Positions 51,356 to 60,361 of a stretch of DNA of 64,000 nt are shown piece after piece. A program made the position numbers and the translations under genes. Source of the stretch: Actinokineospora globicatena. GTDB taxonomy: Bacteria > Actinomycetota > Actinomycetes > Mycobacteriales > Pseudonocardiaceae. Numbering within the stretch: position 1 is the first letter of the stretch; each line of letters opens with the position of its first letter. Location of the stretch: assembly GCF_024171945.1 (NCBI RefSeq), contig NZ_JAMTCR010000003.1:310001-374000 (forward strand), given 5' to 3'. The notes below the pieces were generated by a model, which worked only from the letters and a program-made list of their open reading frames with translations, was not told where the DNA came from and made no database searches.

Positions 51356-51470
51356 GCAGACCTCCGGACGGCGGGGACGGACGTCTCCCCAGCATCCCGC
51401 ACCGAGGACGTCAAGGCCACGTCCGGCTGGGTGTGTCCGCCCACGATCCCGCCGACCGGAAGCCCCTTGC

Positions 51471-51881
51471 TCAGGCGGCCAGTTCGGCCTCCGCCCGCGC
51501 GGTCACGACGGCCAGCACCCGGCCCGCGGTCTCCTTGTCCTCGGCGGGCAGGTCGCCGTAAAGCGTCTCGGTGATGCGGTCGAGACCGTCGCTGATGTGC
51601 TGGAAGCGGACGCGGCCATCGGCGGTCAGCGCCACTCCCGTGCTGGTCAGGCCGGTCGAGGCGAGGCTCGCTACGGCGGCTTCGGCCTCGATGCGGTCGA
51701 CGCGCAGGCGGGTGGCGAGCCGGTCGACGAGGTCGTCCTCGGGGATCGGGCCGTCGGCGAGCAGGACGAGGGCGACCCACTCGGAGAAGGTGGTCGTCGT
51801 GTCGTCGAGCAGGCGGTCGAGCAGGGCGCGGGTGGCGCGGCCCGCCTGGCCGATGACGAGGCCGTTGAACGGGTAGGTCAT
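51471..51881 (-). CDS. MarR-like winged-helix regulator
   Basis: 136 residues. Helices around a winged HTH (FSEWVALVLLADGPIPEDDL, VDRLATRLRVDRIEAEAAVA, then LTADGRVRF) match the MarR fold. It starts inside the stop of the MarR gene at 51878 (ATGA), so the two proteins are made from one message and may pair. Target unknown. Confidence 0.75.
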   Translation of the reverse strand: MTYPFNGLVIGQAGRATRALLDRLLDDTTTTFSEWVALVLLADGPIPEDDLVDRLATRLRVDRIEAEAAVASLASTGLTSTGVALTADGRVRFQHISDGLDRITETLYGDLPAEDKETAGRVLAVVTARAEAELAA

Positions 51882-52372
51882 GTCTCCTCCAGTGTGGGGC
51901 TGTCTGGCATGTGGTCCGCTGGATCACCGTCGTCCAGCAATGTGTGCAAGGCGTCGACCAGCGCGCGCGTGCGGGGGCTGTCGAGTCCGCCGAGCGGTGC
52001 GGTCAGGTCGTCCTGGAGCGCGCGAACCGCGGCGATGGCCCGTTCGGCGCACTCGCGGCCGTGGTCGGTGGGCGACAGCAGCATCGCCCGGCTGTCGTCG
52101 GGGTCCGGGGTCCTGGTGAGCAGCCCGGCCTGCTCCAGCGACCGGGCCAGCTTGGACACGTACAGCGGCTCCAGACCGGTGAAGTCCGCCAGGCGGCGTT
52201 GGCTCGGCCGGGTGCCCGATCGGTGCAACGTCAGCAGCGGGGCCAGCACCGCGTACTGGGCGTGGGTCAGGCCGTGCGGGGTCACCGCCCGGTCGATGGC
52301 CGCCCGCCACCGCGTCGACACCCGCCAGAGCAGCCCGGACACCGGGGTTCCCATCGCAGCCACACCAGACAC
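51878..52372 (-). CDS. MarR-family regulator
   Basis: 164 residues (GTG at 52372; the ATG at 52354 is an alternative). Classic MarR pattern: LTHAQYAVLAPLLTL, RRLADFTGLEPLYVSKLARS, LEQAGLLTRTPDPDDSRAML, LSPTDHGRE. Direct repeats just upstream (52373-52396) are likely its operator. Coupled to the second MarR-like gene at 51471. Confidence 0.9.
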   Translation of the reverse strand: MSGVAAMGTPVSGLLWRVSTRWRAAIDRAVTPHGLTHAQYAVLAPLLTLHRSGTRPSQRRLADFTGLEPLYVSKLARSLEQAGLLTRTPDPDDSRAMLLSPTDHGRECAERAIAAVRALQDDLTAPLGGLDSPRTRALVDALHTLLDDGDPADHMPDSPTLEET

Positions 52373-52396
52373 AGTACATGGCTACTAAGTACATGG
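52373..52396. promoter_or_regulatory. Direct repeat before the MarR pair
   Basis: agtacatgg occurs at 52373-52381 and again at 52388-52396, 15 bases start to start, immediately upstream of the MarR coding sequence. A candidate autoregulatory site. Confidence 0.45.
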
Positions 52397-52540
52397 ACAG
52401 TGTTCGCTTTGACACGAAATACGCAGGTCGGGTTCACTAGATCCGGGACTGTGTTGCGCCGGGCGAGTGATGTCGAAACCAACTTGTAACACCGACTGTG
52501 GCGCGGCCGACGGAGCAGGCACCAGCGCAGGGAGGTAGCC

Positions 52541-53053
52541 ATGGCGATCGACCCCGCTCACCTGCCGATCTTCGGCGATCCCGAGCCCGTCGACGCGCCC
52601 GCGCCGGTCCGCGCCGCGATGGTCCTGCTGCTGCTCAACGTCGGGTTGACCGCCGCACACCTGGCCGTCGTCTCCGCGCGCACCGATCACGACGTGTCGC
52701 TCTCGGTCGTGCCGATCTGCCTGGCCATGGGCTTCGCGCTGTGCGTGCGGTCCGGCCGCGACTGGGCCAGGGTGGCGTCGCTGCTGGTCGCCGGGCTCGC
52801 GCTGCTGCTGATGCTCGGCATCGCCGAGGGCGTCCTGGGGACCGCCGCGTTGGTGCTGTCGACGCTGCTGGTCGTGTCCGCCGCGCACCTCATGTACCGG
52901 ACGGACGTGCGCGACTACTTCGTGCTGGGCGACGACACCGACCTGGATGGCACTGACTCTGACAGCACTGACCTTGACGGCGCCGACTCCGGTAGCGCTG
53001 GCGGGGCCGCTAGTGCAGACGTCGCTCGGGGTAGCCGAACTCCACCGCGCTGA
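52541..53053 (+). CDS. Small membrane protein with acidic repeat tail
   Basis: 170 residues, ATG at 52541 after ggaggt. Four membrane helices (about 24-44, 53-68, 76-95, 99-116), then a cytoplasmic tail with the repeat DLDGTDSDSTDLDGADS. No family is recognised. The end overlaps the converging aldo/keto reductase gene by 44 bases. Confidence 0.65.
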   Translation: MAIDPAHLPIFGDPEPVDAPAPVRAAMVLLLLNVGLTAAHLAVVSARTDHDVSLSVVPICLAMGFALCVRSGRDWARVASLLVAGLALLLMLGIAEGVLGTAALVLSTLLVVSAAHLMYRTDVRDYFVLGDDTDLDGTDSDSTDLDGADSGSAGGAASADVARGSRTPPR

Positions 53054-53987
53054 CGTCGTCCAACGCGGATCTGATCGCGGCAGGTAGCGTCAACTCCTCC
53101 GCTGCCAACGACCCCTTCAACTGTGTCGTGTCCCGCGCGCCCACCACCGGCGCCACCACGCCAGGACGGTCACGCACCCACGCTAGGGCCACCGCCAACG
53201 GTGAGGTCCCCAGTCCGTCCGCCGCCGTGGCCACCGCCTGCACGATGCGCGCCGCCCGCTCCGTGCGGTGCCGTTCGACATACCGCGCGAACACCGGCGA
53301 CGCCCCACGCGAGTCCGCGGGCGTGTTGGTCCGGTATTTGCCGGTCAGCACACCGCGTCCCAACGGCGCCCACGGCAGCACTCCCAGCCCGTGGTGCAGG
53401 CATGCGGGAACGACCTCCCGCTCTACCCCGCGCTCCAGCAGCGAGTACTCCACCTGCGTGCTCACCAGCGGTAGACCTACCGACGCCTGATGCGCCGCCG
53501 CCGTCGCGGTCTGCCACCCCGAGTAGTTCGAGATCCCCGCGTACCGCACCTTGCCCGCGCGCACCGCGCTGTCGACCGCCGCCAGCGTCTCCGCCAACGG
53601 CACCGACTCGTCCCACGCGTGCAGCTGCCACAGGTCGACGTGGTCGGTGTCCAGCCGCCGCAGCGACCCCTCCAGCGCCGTCAGCAGCGCCCCGCGCGAC
53701 GCCCCGCCGCCGAAGGGCCCGTCGTGCCTGCGTGCGACCGCCTTGGTCGCCAGGACCACGCGCTCGCGCGGCACCAGGTCGCCCAGCAACGAGCCCAGCA
53801 GCTTCTCGGCCTCCCCGTCGGCGTAGATGTCCGCGGTGTCGACCAACGTCCCGCCCGCCTCGGTGAACGCCGCCAGCTGCGCCGCCGCCTCATCGGCGCC
53901 GGTGTCCCCGCCCCAGGTCAGCGTGCCCAGGCCCAGCCGGGAAACCCGCAGCCCGCTGCGCCCGAGGTGTCGTTGCTCCACGATCAC
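53010..53987 (-). CDS. Aldo/keto reductase
   Basis: 325 residues (GTG at 53987; the longer frame adds no family sequence). LGRSGLRVSRLGLGTLTWG, then TLVDTADIYADGEAE with catalytic Asp and Tyr, VVLATKAV with the Lys, and QLHAWD with His. The NADPH site comes late (TTQLKGSLAAEELTLPA). Typical (beta/alpha)8 reductase of the K+-channel-beta type; substrate unknown. It is divergent from the LLM oxidoreductase gene with 80 bases between. Confidence 0.9.
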   Translation of the reverse strand: MIVEQRHLGRSGLRVSRLGLGTLTWGGDTGADEAAAQLAAFTEAGGTLVDTADIYADGEAEKLLGSLLGDLVPRERVVLATKAVARRHDGPFGGGASRGALLTALEGSLRRLDTDHVDLWQLHAWDESVPLAETLAAVDSAVRAGKVRYAGISNYSGWQTATAAAHQASVGLPLVSTQVEYSLLERGVEREVVPACLHHGLGVLPWAPLGRGVLTGKYRTNTPADSRGASPVFARYVERHRTERAARIVQAVATAADGLGTSPLAVALAWVRDRPGVVAPVVGARDTTQLKGSLAAEELTLPAAIRSALDDVSAVEFGYPERRLH

Positions 53988-54066
53988 CGAGCCTAGGCGG
54001 CCACCCGGGTACCGCCACCGGAGGCCCACTGGCCAACCACCGCTACCGGTGAGTAACCTGCCGGTC

Positions 54067-55116
54067 ATGCGACTCGGACTGAACATGGGCTACTGGGGTG
54101 CGGGCAACGACGCGGCGAACCTCGAGCTGGCGCGCGAGGCCGACCGGCTCGGCTACTCGGTGGCCTGGGTCGCCGAGGCCTACGGCTCCGACGCGCCGTC
54201 GGTGCTGGCCTGGGTCGCCGCGCAGACCGAGCAGATCGACGTGGGCAGCGCCATCCTGCAGATCCCGGCGCGCCGCCCGACCATGGCCGCGATGACCGCC
54301 GCCACCCTCGACACCCTCTCCGGCGGCCGGTTCCGGCTCGGCCTCGGCGTGTCCGGCCCGCAGGTCTCCGAGGGCTGGTACGGGGTCAAGTTCGACAAGC
54401 CGCTGGCCCGCACCCGTGAGTACGTCGACATCGTCCGCGCGGCGCTGCGCCGGGAACGGGTCGACTACCAGGGCAAGCACTTCGTCCAGCCGCTGCCCGA
54501 CGGCCCCGGCAAGGCCCTCAAGCTCACCGTCCACCCGGTCCGCGAGCACATCCCGATCTACCTGGCCGCCATCGGCCCGAAGAACCTCGAGCTCACCGGC
54601 GAGATCGCCGACGGCTGGCTGGCGATCTTCTACTCCCCGGAGCACGGCCGCGAGTCGCTGGAGCTGATCGCCAGGGGCCGGGCCACGGCGGGCAAGACCC
54701 TCGACGGGTTCGACGTCGTGCCCACCTCCCCGCTGGTGGTCGACGACGACTGGCGCGTCGCGGCCGACACCGTCCGCCCCTACGCCGCCCTCTACGTCGG
54801 CGGCATGGGCAGCCGCGAGCAGAACTTCTACAACGCCCTCGCCTGCCGCATGGGCTACGAGGCCGAGGCCGCCGAGTGCCAGGACCGCTACCTCGCCAAG
54901 GACTACGCAGGCGCGGCCGCCGCGGTGCCGCTCGGGTTCATCGACTCCACCTCGCTGCTCGGCCCCAAGGAGCGCATCGCGGAGAGGATGCAGGCGCTCG
55001 CGGAGTCGGGGGTCACCACGCTGACCGTTTCACCCATCCTGCAAGATTTGGAGCGCAGCAAGGCGGCCCTCAGGGTGGCCGTGGACGCTCTGGATCTCGC
55101 GGGAGTCGGTAGTTGA
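54067..55116 (+). CDS. LLM-class F420-dependent oxidoreductase
   Basis: 349 residues, ATG at 54067. (beta/alpha)8 luciferase-like fold: [73 protein letters not shown]. This subgroup uses coenzyme F420, which actinomycetes make. Substrate unknown. It overlaps uppP by four bases and is part of a conserved-looking block. Confidence 0.9.
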   Translation: MRLGLNMGYWGAGNDAANLELAREADRLGYSVAWVAEAYGSDAPSVLAWVAAQTEQIDVGSAILQIPARRPTMAAMTAATLDTLSGGRFRLGLGVSGPQVSEGWYGVKFDKPLARTREYVDIVRAALRRERVDYQGKHFVQPLPDGPGKALKLTVHPVREHIPIYLAAIGPKNLELTGEIADGWLAIFYSPEHGRESLELIARGRATAGKTLDGFDVVPTSPLVVDDDWRVAADTVRPYAALYVGGMGSREQNFYNALACRMGYEAEAAECQDRYLAKDYAGAAAAVPLGFIDSTSLLGPKERIAERMQALAESGVTTLTVSPILQDLERSKAALRVAVDALDLAGVGS

Positions 55117-55940
55117 CCTGGTTGCAAGCAATCGTCCTCGGCATCGTCCAGGGGCTCACCGAGTTCCTGCCGATCTCGTCCTCGGCGCACATCCGGATCG
55201 TCTCGGAGCTGTGGTTCGGCGGTGACGCGGGCGCCTCGTTCACCGCGGTCATCCAGCTCGGCACCGAGACCGCGGTGATCATCTACTTCGCCAAGGACAT
55301 CTGGCGGCTGCTGCGCGCCTGGTTCGTGGGCCTGTTCAAGTCCGAGGCGCGCAGCGACCCGGACTACAAGCTGGCCTGGTACGTCATCATCGGGTCCGCG
55401 CCGATCGCACTGCTCGGCGTGGTGTTCAAGGACCTCATCCGCTCGGGCCTGCGCAACCTGTGGATCACCGCCGTCGTGCTGATGGTCTTCGCGGTCGTCC
55501 TCGCCATCGCCGACGAGCTGGGCAAGCAGCGCCGCGACCAGCTGACCATGCGCGACAGCATCGTCATGGGCTTCGCCCAGGCCATGGCACTGGTGCCCGG
55601 GGTGTCGCGTTCGGGTGGGACGCTCACCGCGGGCATGTTCCTTGGCCTCAAGCGCGAGGCGGCCACCCGGTACTCGTTCCTGCTGGCCATCCCGGCGGTG
55701 TTCGGCGCGGGCATCTTCAGCATCCCCGACGTCATGGACCGCAGTGGACCGGGCGTGCAGGCCAGCATCCCGCAGACCGTCGTGGCCACCGCGGTGTCCT
55801 TCGTCGTGGGCTACGCCTGCGTCGCCTGGCTGCTGCGCTACGTGTCCAAGAACAACTTCATGGTGTTCGTCTGGTACCGCATCGCCCTCGGCGCCGTCCT
55901 GTGCGGACTGCTCGCCACCGGGGTCGTCGCACCGACGTGA
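55113..55940 (+). CDS. uppP: Undecaprenyl-diphosphatase
   Basis: 275 residues, TTG at 55113 overlapping the LLM stop (TTGA). Membrane protein with both catalytic blocks: [16 protein letters not shown] near the N-terminus and [19 protein letters not shown] near 170. It dephosphorylates undecaprenyl pyrophosphate to recycle the lipid carrier for peptidoglycan and confers bacitracin resistance when abundant. Eight helices, full length. Confidence 0.95.
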   Translation: MTWLQAIVLGIVQGLTEFLPISSSAHIRIVSELWFGGDAGASFTAVIQLGTETAVIIYFAKDIWRLLRAWFVGLFKSEARSDPDYKLAWYVIIGSAPIALLGVVFKDLIRSGLRNLWITAVVLMVFAVVLAIADELGKQRRDQLTMRDSIVMGFAQAMALVPGVSRSGGTLTAGMFLGLKREAATRYSFLLAIPAVFGAGIFSIPDVMDRSGPGVQASIPQTVVATAVSFVVGYACVAWLLRYVSKNNFMVFVWYRIALGAVLCGLLATGVVAPT

Positions 55941-55966
55941 TCACCCACTGCCTAGGCTGATCGCCC

Positions 55967-56662
55967 ATGGCAACACTCGTCCTCCTCCGCCATGCCCGCT
56001 CCACCGCCAACGGCTCCGGTGTGCTCGCGGGTCGCAGCGAAGGCGTCACCCTCGACCCGACCGGTCAGCGGCAGGCCGCCGACCTGGTCGACCGGCTCGC
56101 CGAGGTGACGCTGCACGGGATCGTCCGGTCCCCGCTGCCGCGCTGCGAGCAGACCGTCAACGCCCTCGCCGCCGCCCGCGGCATCGACCCCGTCGTCGAC
56201 GACGCCTTCGCCGAGGTCGACTACGGCGCCTGGACCGGCAAGGCCATCAAGGACCTCGTCGGCGAACCGCTGTGGAAGGTCGTGCAGCAGCACCCGTCCG
56301 CCGCGGTGTTCCCCGACGGGGAGGGCCTGGCCGACGTCCAGGCCCGCGCCGTGCGGGCCGTGCGGGCCCACGACGCGCGGATCACCGCAGAACACGGTGA
56401 GCGCGCTGTCTGGCTGCTGTGCAGCCACGGCGACGTCATCAAGTCGATCCTGTCGGACGCCCTCGGCCAGCACCTGGACACGTTCCAGCGGATCGTGGTC
56501 GACCCGGCGTCGGTGAGCGTCATCCGCTACACCGAGACCCGCCCGTTCGTGCTGCGCATGAACGACGCGGGCAAGGAGTTCGCCTCCGTTGTCCCCCCGG
56601 AACCCAAGCCGGACGAGGCCCCCAGCGGCGACGCGACGGTCGGTGGCACTACCGGGCGCTAG
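55967..56662 (+). CDS. Histidine phosphatase superfamily protein
   Basis: 231 residues. VLLRHARSTANGSGVLAGRS is the phosphohistidine motif, with the second His in CSHGDVIKSIL. Sequence and context (after uppP) match the mycobacterial MSMEG_4193-type putative phosphomutase group. Ends with an acidic, Pro-rich tail. Substrate unknown; followed by a strong terminator. Confidence 0.9.
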   Translation: MATLVLLRHARSTANGSGVLAGRSEGVTLDPTGQRQAADLVDRLAEVTLHGIVRSPLPRCEQTVNALAAARGIDPVVDDAFAEVDYGAWTGKAIKDLVGEPLWKVVQQHPSAAVFPDGEGLADVQARAVRAVRAHDARITAEHGERAVWLLCSHGDVIKSILSDALGQHLDTFQRIVVDPASVSVIRYTETRPFVLRMNDAGKEFASVVPPEPKPDEAPSGDATVGGTTGR

Positions 56663-56674
56663 TGCTGTCCGGTC

Positions 56675-56707
56675 CGGACGCGGTACCCGTCGCTGGTACC
56701 GCGTCCG
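56675..56707. terminator. Bidirectional terminator hairpin
   Basis: cggacgcggtacc (56675-56687) pairs perfectly with 56695-56707 (13 bp, 7-base loop). It lies between the stop codons of the converging phosphatase and DUF2690 genes. Confidence 0.7.
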
Positions 56708-56746
56708 TCGTACCGCTGCCTTAGCGCTTGGGTGGGTGTCCGTCGG

Positions 56747-57220
56747 TCAGCAGAATGTGAACCACGGGTTGTCCGGCCGGTTCGTCGACGCGATGACAGC
56801 ACCGGAGGGAGCACGCACCACGGCTGACACGTCGACGCACGTGGTGCCGGGCGCATAGACCTGCATCCCGTAGCTCGACCCGACCGCCGGGTCCGGCTCG
56901 TACTGCTCGAAGTAGCCCAGCCACCCGCCATTCCCGTCGGGCTGGCTCGACATCCGACGGATCCCCTTGGTGACGGTGTTGGCGCCGTCGTTGACCAAGA
57001 TGTTCGCCCGGACCCAGTTCGTGCCGCAGGTGGGCGAGTACCGAAGCTCCATGGTGCCGTGAACTGCTTGCGGACTCGCGATGTTCCGGGTGGCGATAGT
57101 GATCGCGTCCGCTCCGCAGCCCGTTGTCTGGGGGTTCGTCCCCGTGTACGGGTCGTTCGGTGCCGCTTGGGCGGGTAGGCCGGTGGTGACGACGGCGCAC
57201 GTTGCCAGCGCGACGAACAA
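56747..57220 (-). CDS. Secreted DUF2690 protein
   Basis: 157 residues. Signal peptide (VALATCAVVTTGLPAQAA), then a domain with PYTGTNPQTTGCGADAITIA, LRYSPTCGTNWVRANI and a C-terminal Cys, the DUF2690 pattern. Small secreted actinobacterial proteins of unknown function with one or two disulfides. Converges on the phosphatase gene. Confidence 0.8.
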   Translation of the reverse strand: MFVALATCAVVTTGLPAQAAPNDPYTGTNPQTTGCGADAITIATRNIASPQAVHGTMELRYSPTCGTNWVRANILVNDGANTVTKGIRRMSSQPDGNGGWLGYFEQYEPDPAVGSSYGMQVYAPGTTCVDVSAVVRAPSGAVIASTNRPDNPWFTFC

Positions 57221-57434
57221 TGATCTTCGACCGACGGTCCTTATCGGTTCTCCTCCCGTTGTCCGGAGGAGTGAACAAGGTCGTGTCGTGGCCGAGGAAG
57301 AGGCCAGACGGGTTCGTGAGTGGTCGATCGAGTGGTTGTCGTGTGCGTCGCGGTCAAGCGAGTGACGGTAAGGCAGCGCTTCGCTCTAGGTCCGCAAGCC
57401 TGGTTTGTGCTCTGCCTGCACTTCTCGGGTGTCT

Positions 57435-57866
57435 CTAGTAGCCGAACACGTCGTTGCTGCTGACGATGGCGACGCACTGGTTGGAGTACTCGCGGGTGAA
57501 GAAGACGTAGTCCCCGTACCAGTCACCCTTGGCCGTGACGACCACCGGGTCGTAGTTGTACGGGCAGGGCCTGCTGGTGTCGGGCAGTGCGTCGAAGTCG
57601 GCGTTGACGGACTTGAGGGCGTCACACGCCGCCTGCGGGTCCGCGTGGGTACTGCCGTCGGTGGGGTCGCAGTTGAGGATGGCGGCCTTGGTGTTGCCGC
57701 TGTTGAGCCACTGGGTCGTCAGCACGAACGACGCCCCCGGCTCAGCCGCCACCCTCACCTCTTCGGCCTGGCTCGCCGTCGTCGCGGTAGCGGCGGCGGC
57801 ACTACCCACGACCATCCCCGCCAAGAGCACACTGGTGAGCACGGTGCTGCGCATGGAGAACCACAT
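57435..57866 (-). CDS. Secreted subtilisin-inhibitor-like protein (SSI family)
   Basis: About 143 residues (ATG 57866; ATG 57854 also possible). Signal peptide, then the SSI pattern: LNCDPTDGSTHADPQAACDA, LKSVNADFDALPD, RPCPYNYDPVVVTAKGDWYG, FTREYSNQCVAI. Four Cys as in Streptomyces subtilisin inhibitor. By alignment with SSI (CPM-VYDP), the reactive bond is CPY-NYDP, so P1 is Tyr, suited to chymotrypsin-like or subtilisin-like proteases. It likely protects the cell surface or controls its own extracellular proteases. Confidence 0.85.
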   Translation of the reverse strand: MWFSMRSTVLTSVLLAGMVVGSAAAATATTASQAEEVRVAAEPGASFVLTTQWLNSGNTKAAILNCDPTDGSTHADPQAACDALKSVNADFDALPDTSRPCPYNYDPVVVTAKGDWYGDYVFFTREYSNQCVAIVSSNDVFGY

Positions 57867-58013
57867 CCCGGGAGTCTCTGGACTTCGCCCTACCGTCCCT
57901 GCGTACCCGCCCCCGAACGCCGAGGTCCGCACCGACCCGGCCAACCACACGATCGTGCGGATTTCCTCACCCGCGTGAGGGGTGCGCGGCTCACCCCGCA
58001 CCCCTCACCACCC

Positions 58014-58214
58014 TCACCCGCGGCGACGGCCACGACGCCCGCGCGCCCGCTCGGTCGACGTCGCGGTGACCATCGCGAGCAGCGCGGGAGGCAGCAAGGC
58101 GAACCCCGGCGCGGTGGCGGCCGCACCGGAGAACACCAGCATGAGTTCGGCGATCAGCACGGCGCTCAGCGCCATGACCCTGGACAGTGGCGATAGGTCG
58201 TAGGTCGCGAACAA
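58014..58214 (-). CDS. Small hypothetical membrane protein
   Basis: 66 residues, probable TTG start at 58214. Two hydrophobic stretches (VMALSAVLIAELMLVF, APGFALLPPALLAMVTA) and an Arg-rich tail. No known family, and no strong ribosome site. It could be a real small gene or chance. Confidence 0.35.
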   Translation of the reverse strand: MFATYDLSPLSRVMALSAVLIAELMLVFSGAAATAPGFALLPPALLAMVTATSTERARGRRGRRRG

Positions 58215-58289
58215 AGTGATCAGCGCTCCTGTTCGTCGGGGTTCTCATGTCTCGGTCGTGGCTGCATCCACCTCACCGCCTTTTCTTCT

Positions 58290-58868
58290 TGCCTCAGCAC
58301 GTGCTCGCGAGCTACTTGAGGGACCGCTAGGCCCAGTACGGGCAGCCGACGGACAAGGAGTTGGCGCGCCGCGCCGGTGCGCGGGCGCTGCGGGCCTGGA
58401 GACCCAGTTTCGGCAGCGGTGGTTGGTCGCCCGCAAGGAGATGGACGCGCACAAGCACGGTCTGGCGGCCGCCACCGCGCCACCCGTGGAAGCGGTCGGG
58501 GTGGCGTTCGAACGCGCGCACACGGCGACCACGATGGTTCCGGCCACCTATTACCGCGAAAAACCCAAGTTCTACCGGGTCGGTGCTCGGCGGGTTGTTT
58601 CCGCGCGCGCCGAGGTGCGGGTGACCTATGTGCGGCAATATCCGCCGACGGTGTTCACCACTCCGGCCTCAGCGGAGTACTTCGAGGCCATCCTCGGGTG
58701 GGCGCGGCGGCGGGATGGTTCGCAGCGGACCGTGCGGCGCATCATCGGGGTGCCCTACCGCGAGGACGGGCCTGATCTGGCGATGGTGGCCTCGCCGCGC
58801 GAACACCACGAGCAGAGGGTCGAGATCTTCTTGAGCCGTATCTGCGGGGGATCGGGCAGGTGTAGCCG
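58290..58868 (+). pseudogene. Broken gene with a coherent middle segment
   Basis: From about 58400 to 58830 a rightward frame gives clear protein (FERAHTATTMVPATYYREKP, FYRVGARRVVSARAEVRVT, FEAILGWARRRDGSQRTVRR, IIGVPYREDGPDLAMVASPR). Upstream the sense continues in another frame with a TAG (VLASYLRDR, AQYGQPTDKELARRAGARA, HTH-like). The 3' end dissolves after 58850. It looks like a regulator-type gene broken by a frameshift and a nonsense codon. Function unknown. Confidence 0.5.
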
Positions 58869-58871
58869 GGA

Positions 58872-59525
58872 TCAGTCCCGGCGGATGGAGATGACGTGGG
58901 TGATGACCGCGGCGACGGCGAGGACGGCTAGGCCGATGGGGAGGAGTGCGGCGGCGGTGGGGAGGACGTCGGCGGCTTTGTTGGTGTTGGCCATGCCTTT
59001 GAAGAGGGTGTTGGGGGGCGAGCCTGTTGTCAGCAACGCGGCGGTGACGAGTGCTAGGGCTGTGAGGAGGGCATAGCCCTGGCGGCGGATTACCAGGCGT
59101 GAGCACAAGAGACCGACGGCGAGGCCTAGGGATGCGCACAGTAGGTGGGCCAACGCGCCTGCGGGTAGGTCGGCGGCGGTGATGGGGCGGGGGTTCATCA
59201 ACAGCGGCAGGCCAAGACCGATGATGGTCAGCCCTACCGCGAACAGGGCGCTCACCGCGATCGTCGCCGCTAGCACCTTGACCGGGCCGCGCGCGGCTAC
59301 CACGGTGATCGCGCGGTGGGTCGGGTCCTCCACGCTGATCACGGCCATGGTGAGCCAGGTAGCGCAAACGAGCAGGATGCCGGAGTTGAGTGCGTAGACC
59401 CCCGGCAGCGGGCCAGAGTCGCTGCCGGACGAGATACCGACGCCAGCGCAGAACAGCAGGACCGGGGCCAGGTAGCGCTGACCGTGGATGGTCGTGGCCA
59501 GGGTGTAGCGGATGAGCGCGATCAT
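58872..59525 (-). CDS. ABC transporter membrane subunit
   Basis: 217 residues with about six membrane helices (LAPVLLFCAGVGISSG, GILLVCATWLTMAVISV, ALFAVGLTIIGLGLPLLM, LLCASLGLAVGLLCSRLVI, ALLTALALVTAALLTTG, GLAVLAVAAVITHVI). It starts inside the ATPase stop (ATGA), which identifies it as the partner permease. An exporter by build; substrate unknown. Confidence 0.8.
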   Translation of the reverse strand: MIALIRYTLATTIHGQRYLAPVLLFCAGVGISSGSDSGPLPGVYALNSGILLVCATWLTMAVISVEDPTHRAITVVAARGPVKVLAATIAVSALFAVGLTIIGLGLPLLMNPRPITAADLPAGALAHLLCASLGLAVGLLCSRLVIRRQGYALLTALALVTAALLTTGSPPNTLFKGMANTNKAADVLPTAAALLPIGLAVLAVAAVITHVISIRRD

Positions 59526-60352
59526 GGGGCCGCCTTCTCCGGGGTCACGCTGTCGATCGACCAGCCGTGGCGCAGTGCGATGGTGAGCAGGGCGTCGGAG
59601 TGGTCGCGGTCGACGCGGACGAACAGCTGGCCCTGGTGCGTGACGGCGGTCAGCACGCCGTCAACCTCGTCCCAGCCGGGGTCCTCGGTGTCCTGACCGG
59701 ACTGCGTTAGCGCTACCTCGACGATCGCACGCCCGGGTGCGGTCGCCTCGGCGATCCTGCCGTCGTGGATACGGTGGATCCGGGTCGCGTTCGCCCTGGT
59801 CACCGACTCGCGGTGGTCGGTGAACACCACCGCGCCGCCGGCGGCCGCGACCTCGGCGATGATCGTCGCCAGGACCCCGTGCGCGTCGGCGTCCAGGCCC
59901 GACCACGGCTCGTCGAGCACCAGCAGCCCCGGCGGGACCAGCAACGCCTGCGCCAGCGCCACCTTCTGCGCGTTGCCCTTCGACAGCGTCCGCACCTGCG
60001 CGTCGAACCCGCCCTGCAGGTCCAACCGCTCCAGCAGCTCCTCGGCGCGCTCGGCGGCCGCTATCGAATTCATGCCCCGGATCCGCCCGAGGTGCTCGAG
60101 GTACGCGGCTGCGGACAGGCGCTCGTTGGGCGGGAACCGCTCCGGTACGTACCCGACGACGTCCGGGCGACCGCTCACCGTCCCCGCTGTCGGCCGTGAG
60201 ACCCCGACCATCAACCGCAGCAACGTCGACTTGCCCGAACCGTTGCCGCCAACGATCGCGACCACGGCACCGGGTTCGACAGTCAGGTCTACCTCGCGCA
60301 GCACCCAGTTACCGCCGCCGTAGCGCTTGCTCACTGCCTCCACGCTCAGCAT
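59522..60352 (-). CDS. ABC transporter ATP-binding protein
   Basis: 276 residues. Walker A GGNGSGKST, signature LSKGNAQKVALAQALLVPPG, Walker B LLVLDEPWSGLD, H-loop VVFTDHRES. The signature begins LSKGN rather than LSGGQ, as in many export and multidrug ABC subfamilies. A C-terminal extension of about 70 residues follows (VALTQSGQDTEDPGWDEVDG). Operon with the permease at 58872. Ten bases before it is the stop of the GH92 gene, so all three may be co-transcribed. Confidence 0.9.
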   Translation of the reverse strand: MLSVEAVSKRYGGGNWVLREVDLTVEPGAVVAIVGGNGSGKSTLLRLMVGVSRPTAGTVSGRPDVVGYVPERFPPNERLSAAAYLEHLGRIRGMNSIAAAERAEELLERLDLQGGFDAQVRTLSKGNAQKVALAQALLVPPGLLVLDEPWSGLDADAHGVLATIIAEVAAAGGAVVFTDHRESVTRANATRIHRIHDGRIAEATAPGRAIVEVALTQSGQDTEDPGWDEVDGVLTAVTHQGQLFVRVDRDHSDALLTIALRHGWSIDSVTPEKAAP

Positions 60353-60361
60353 GGGGCCACC

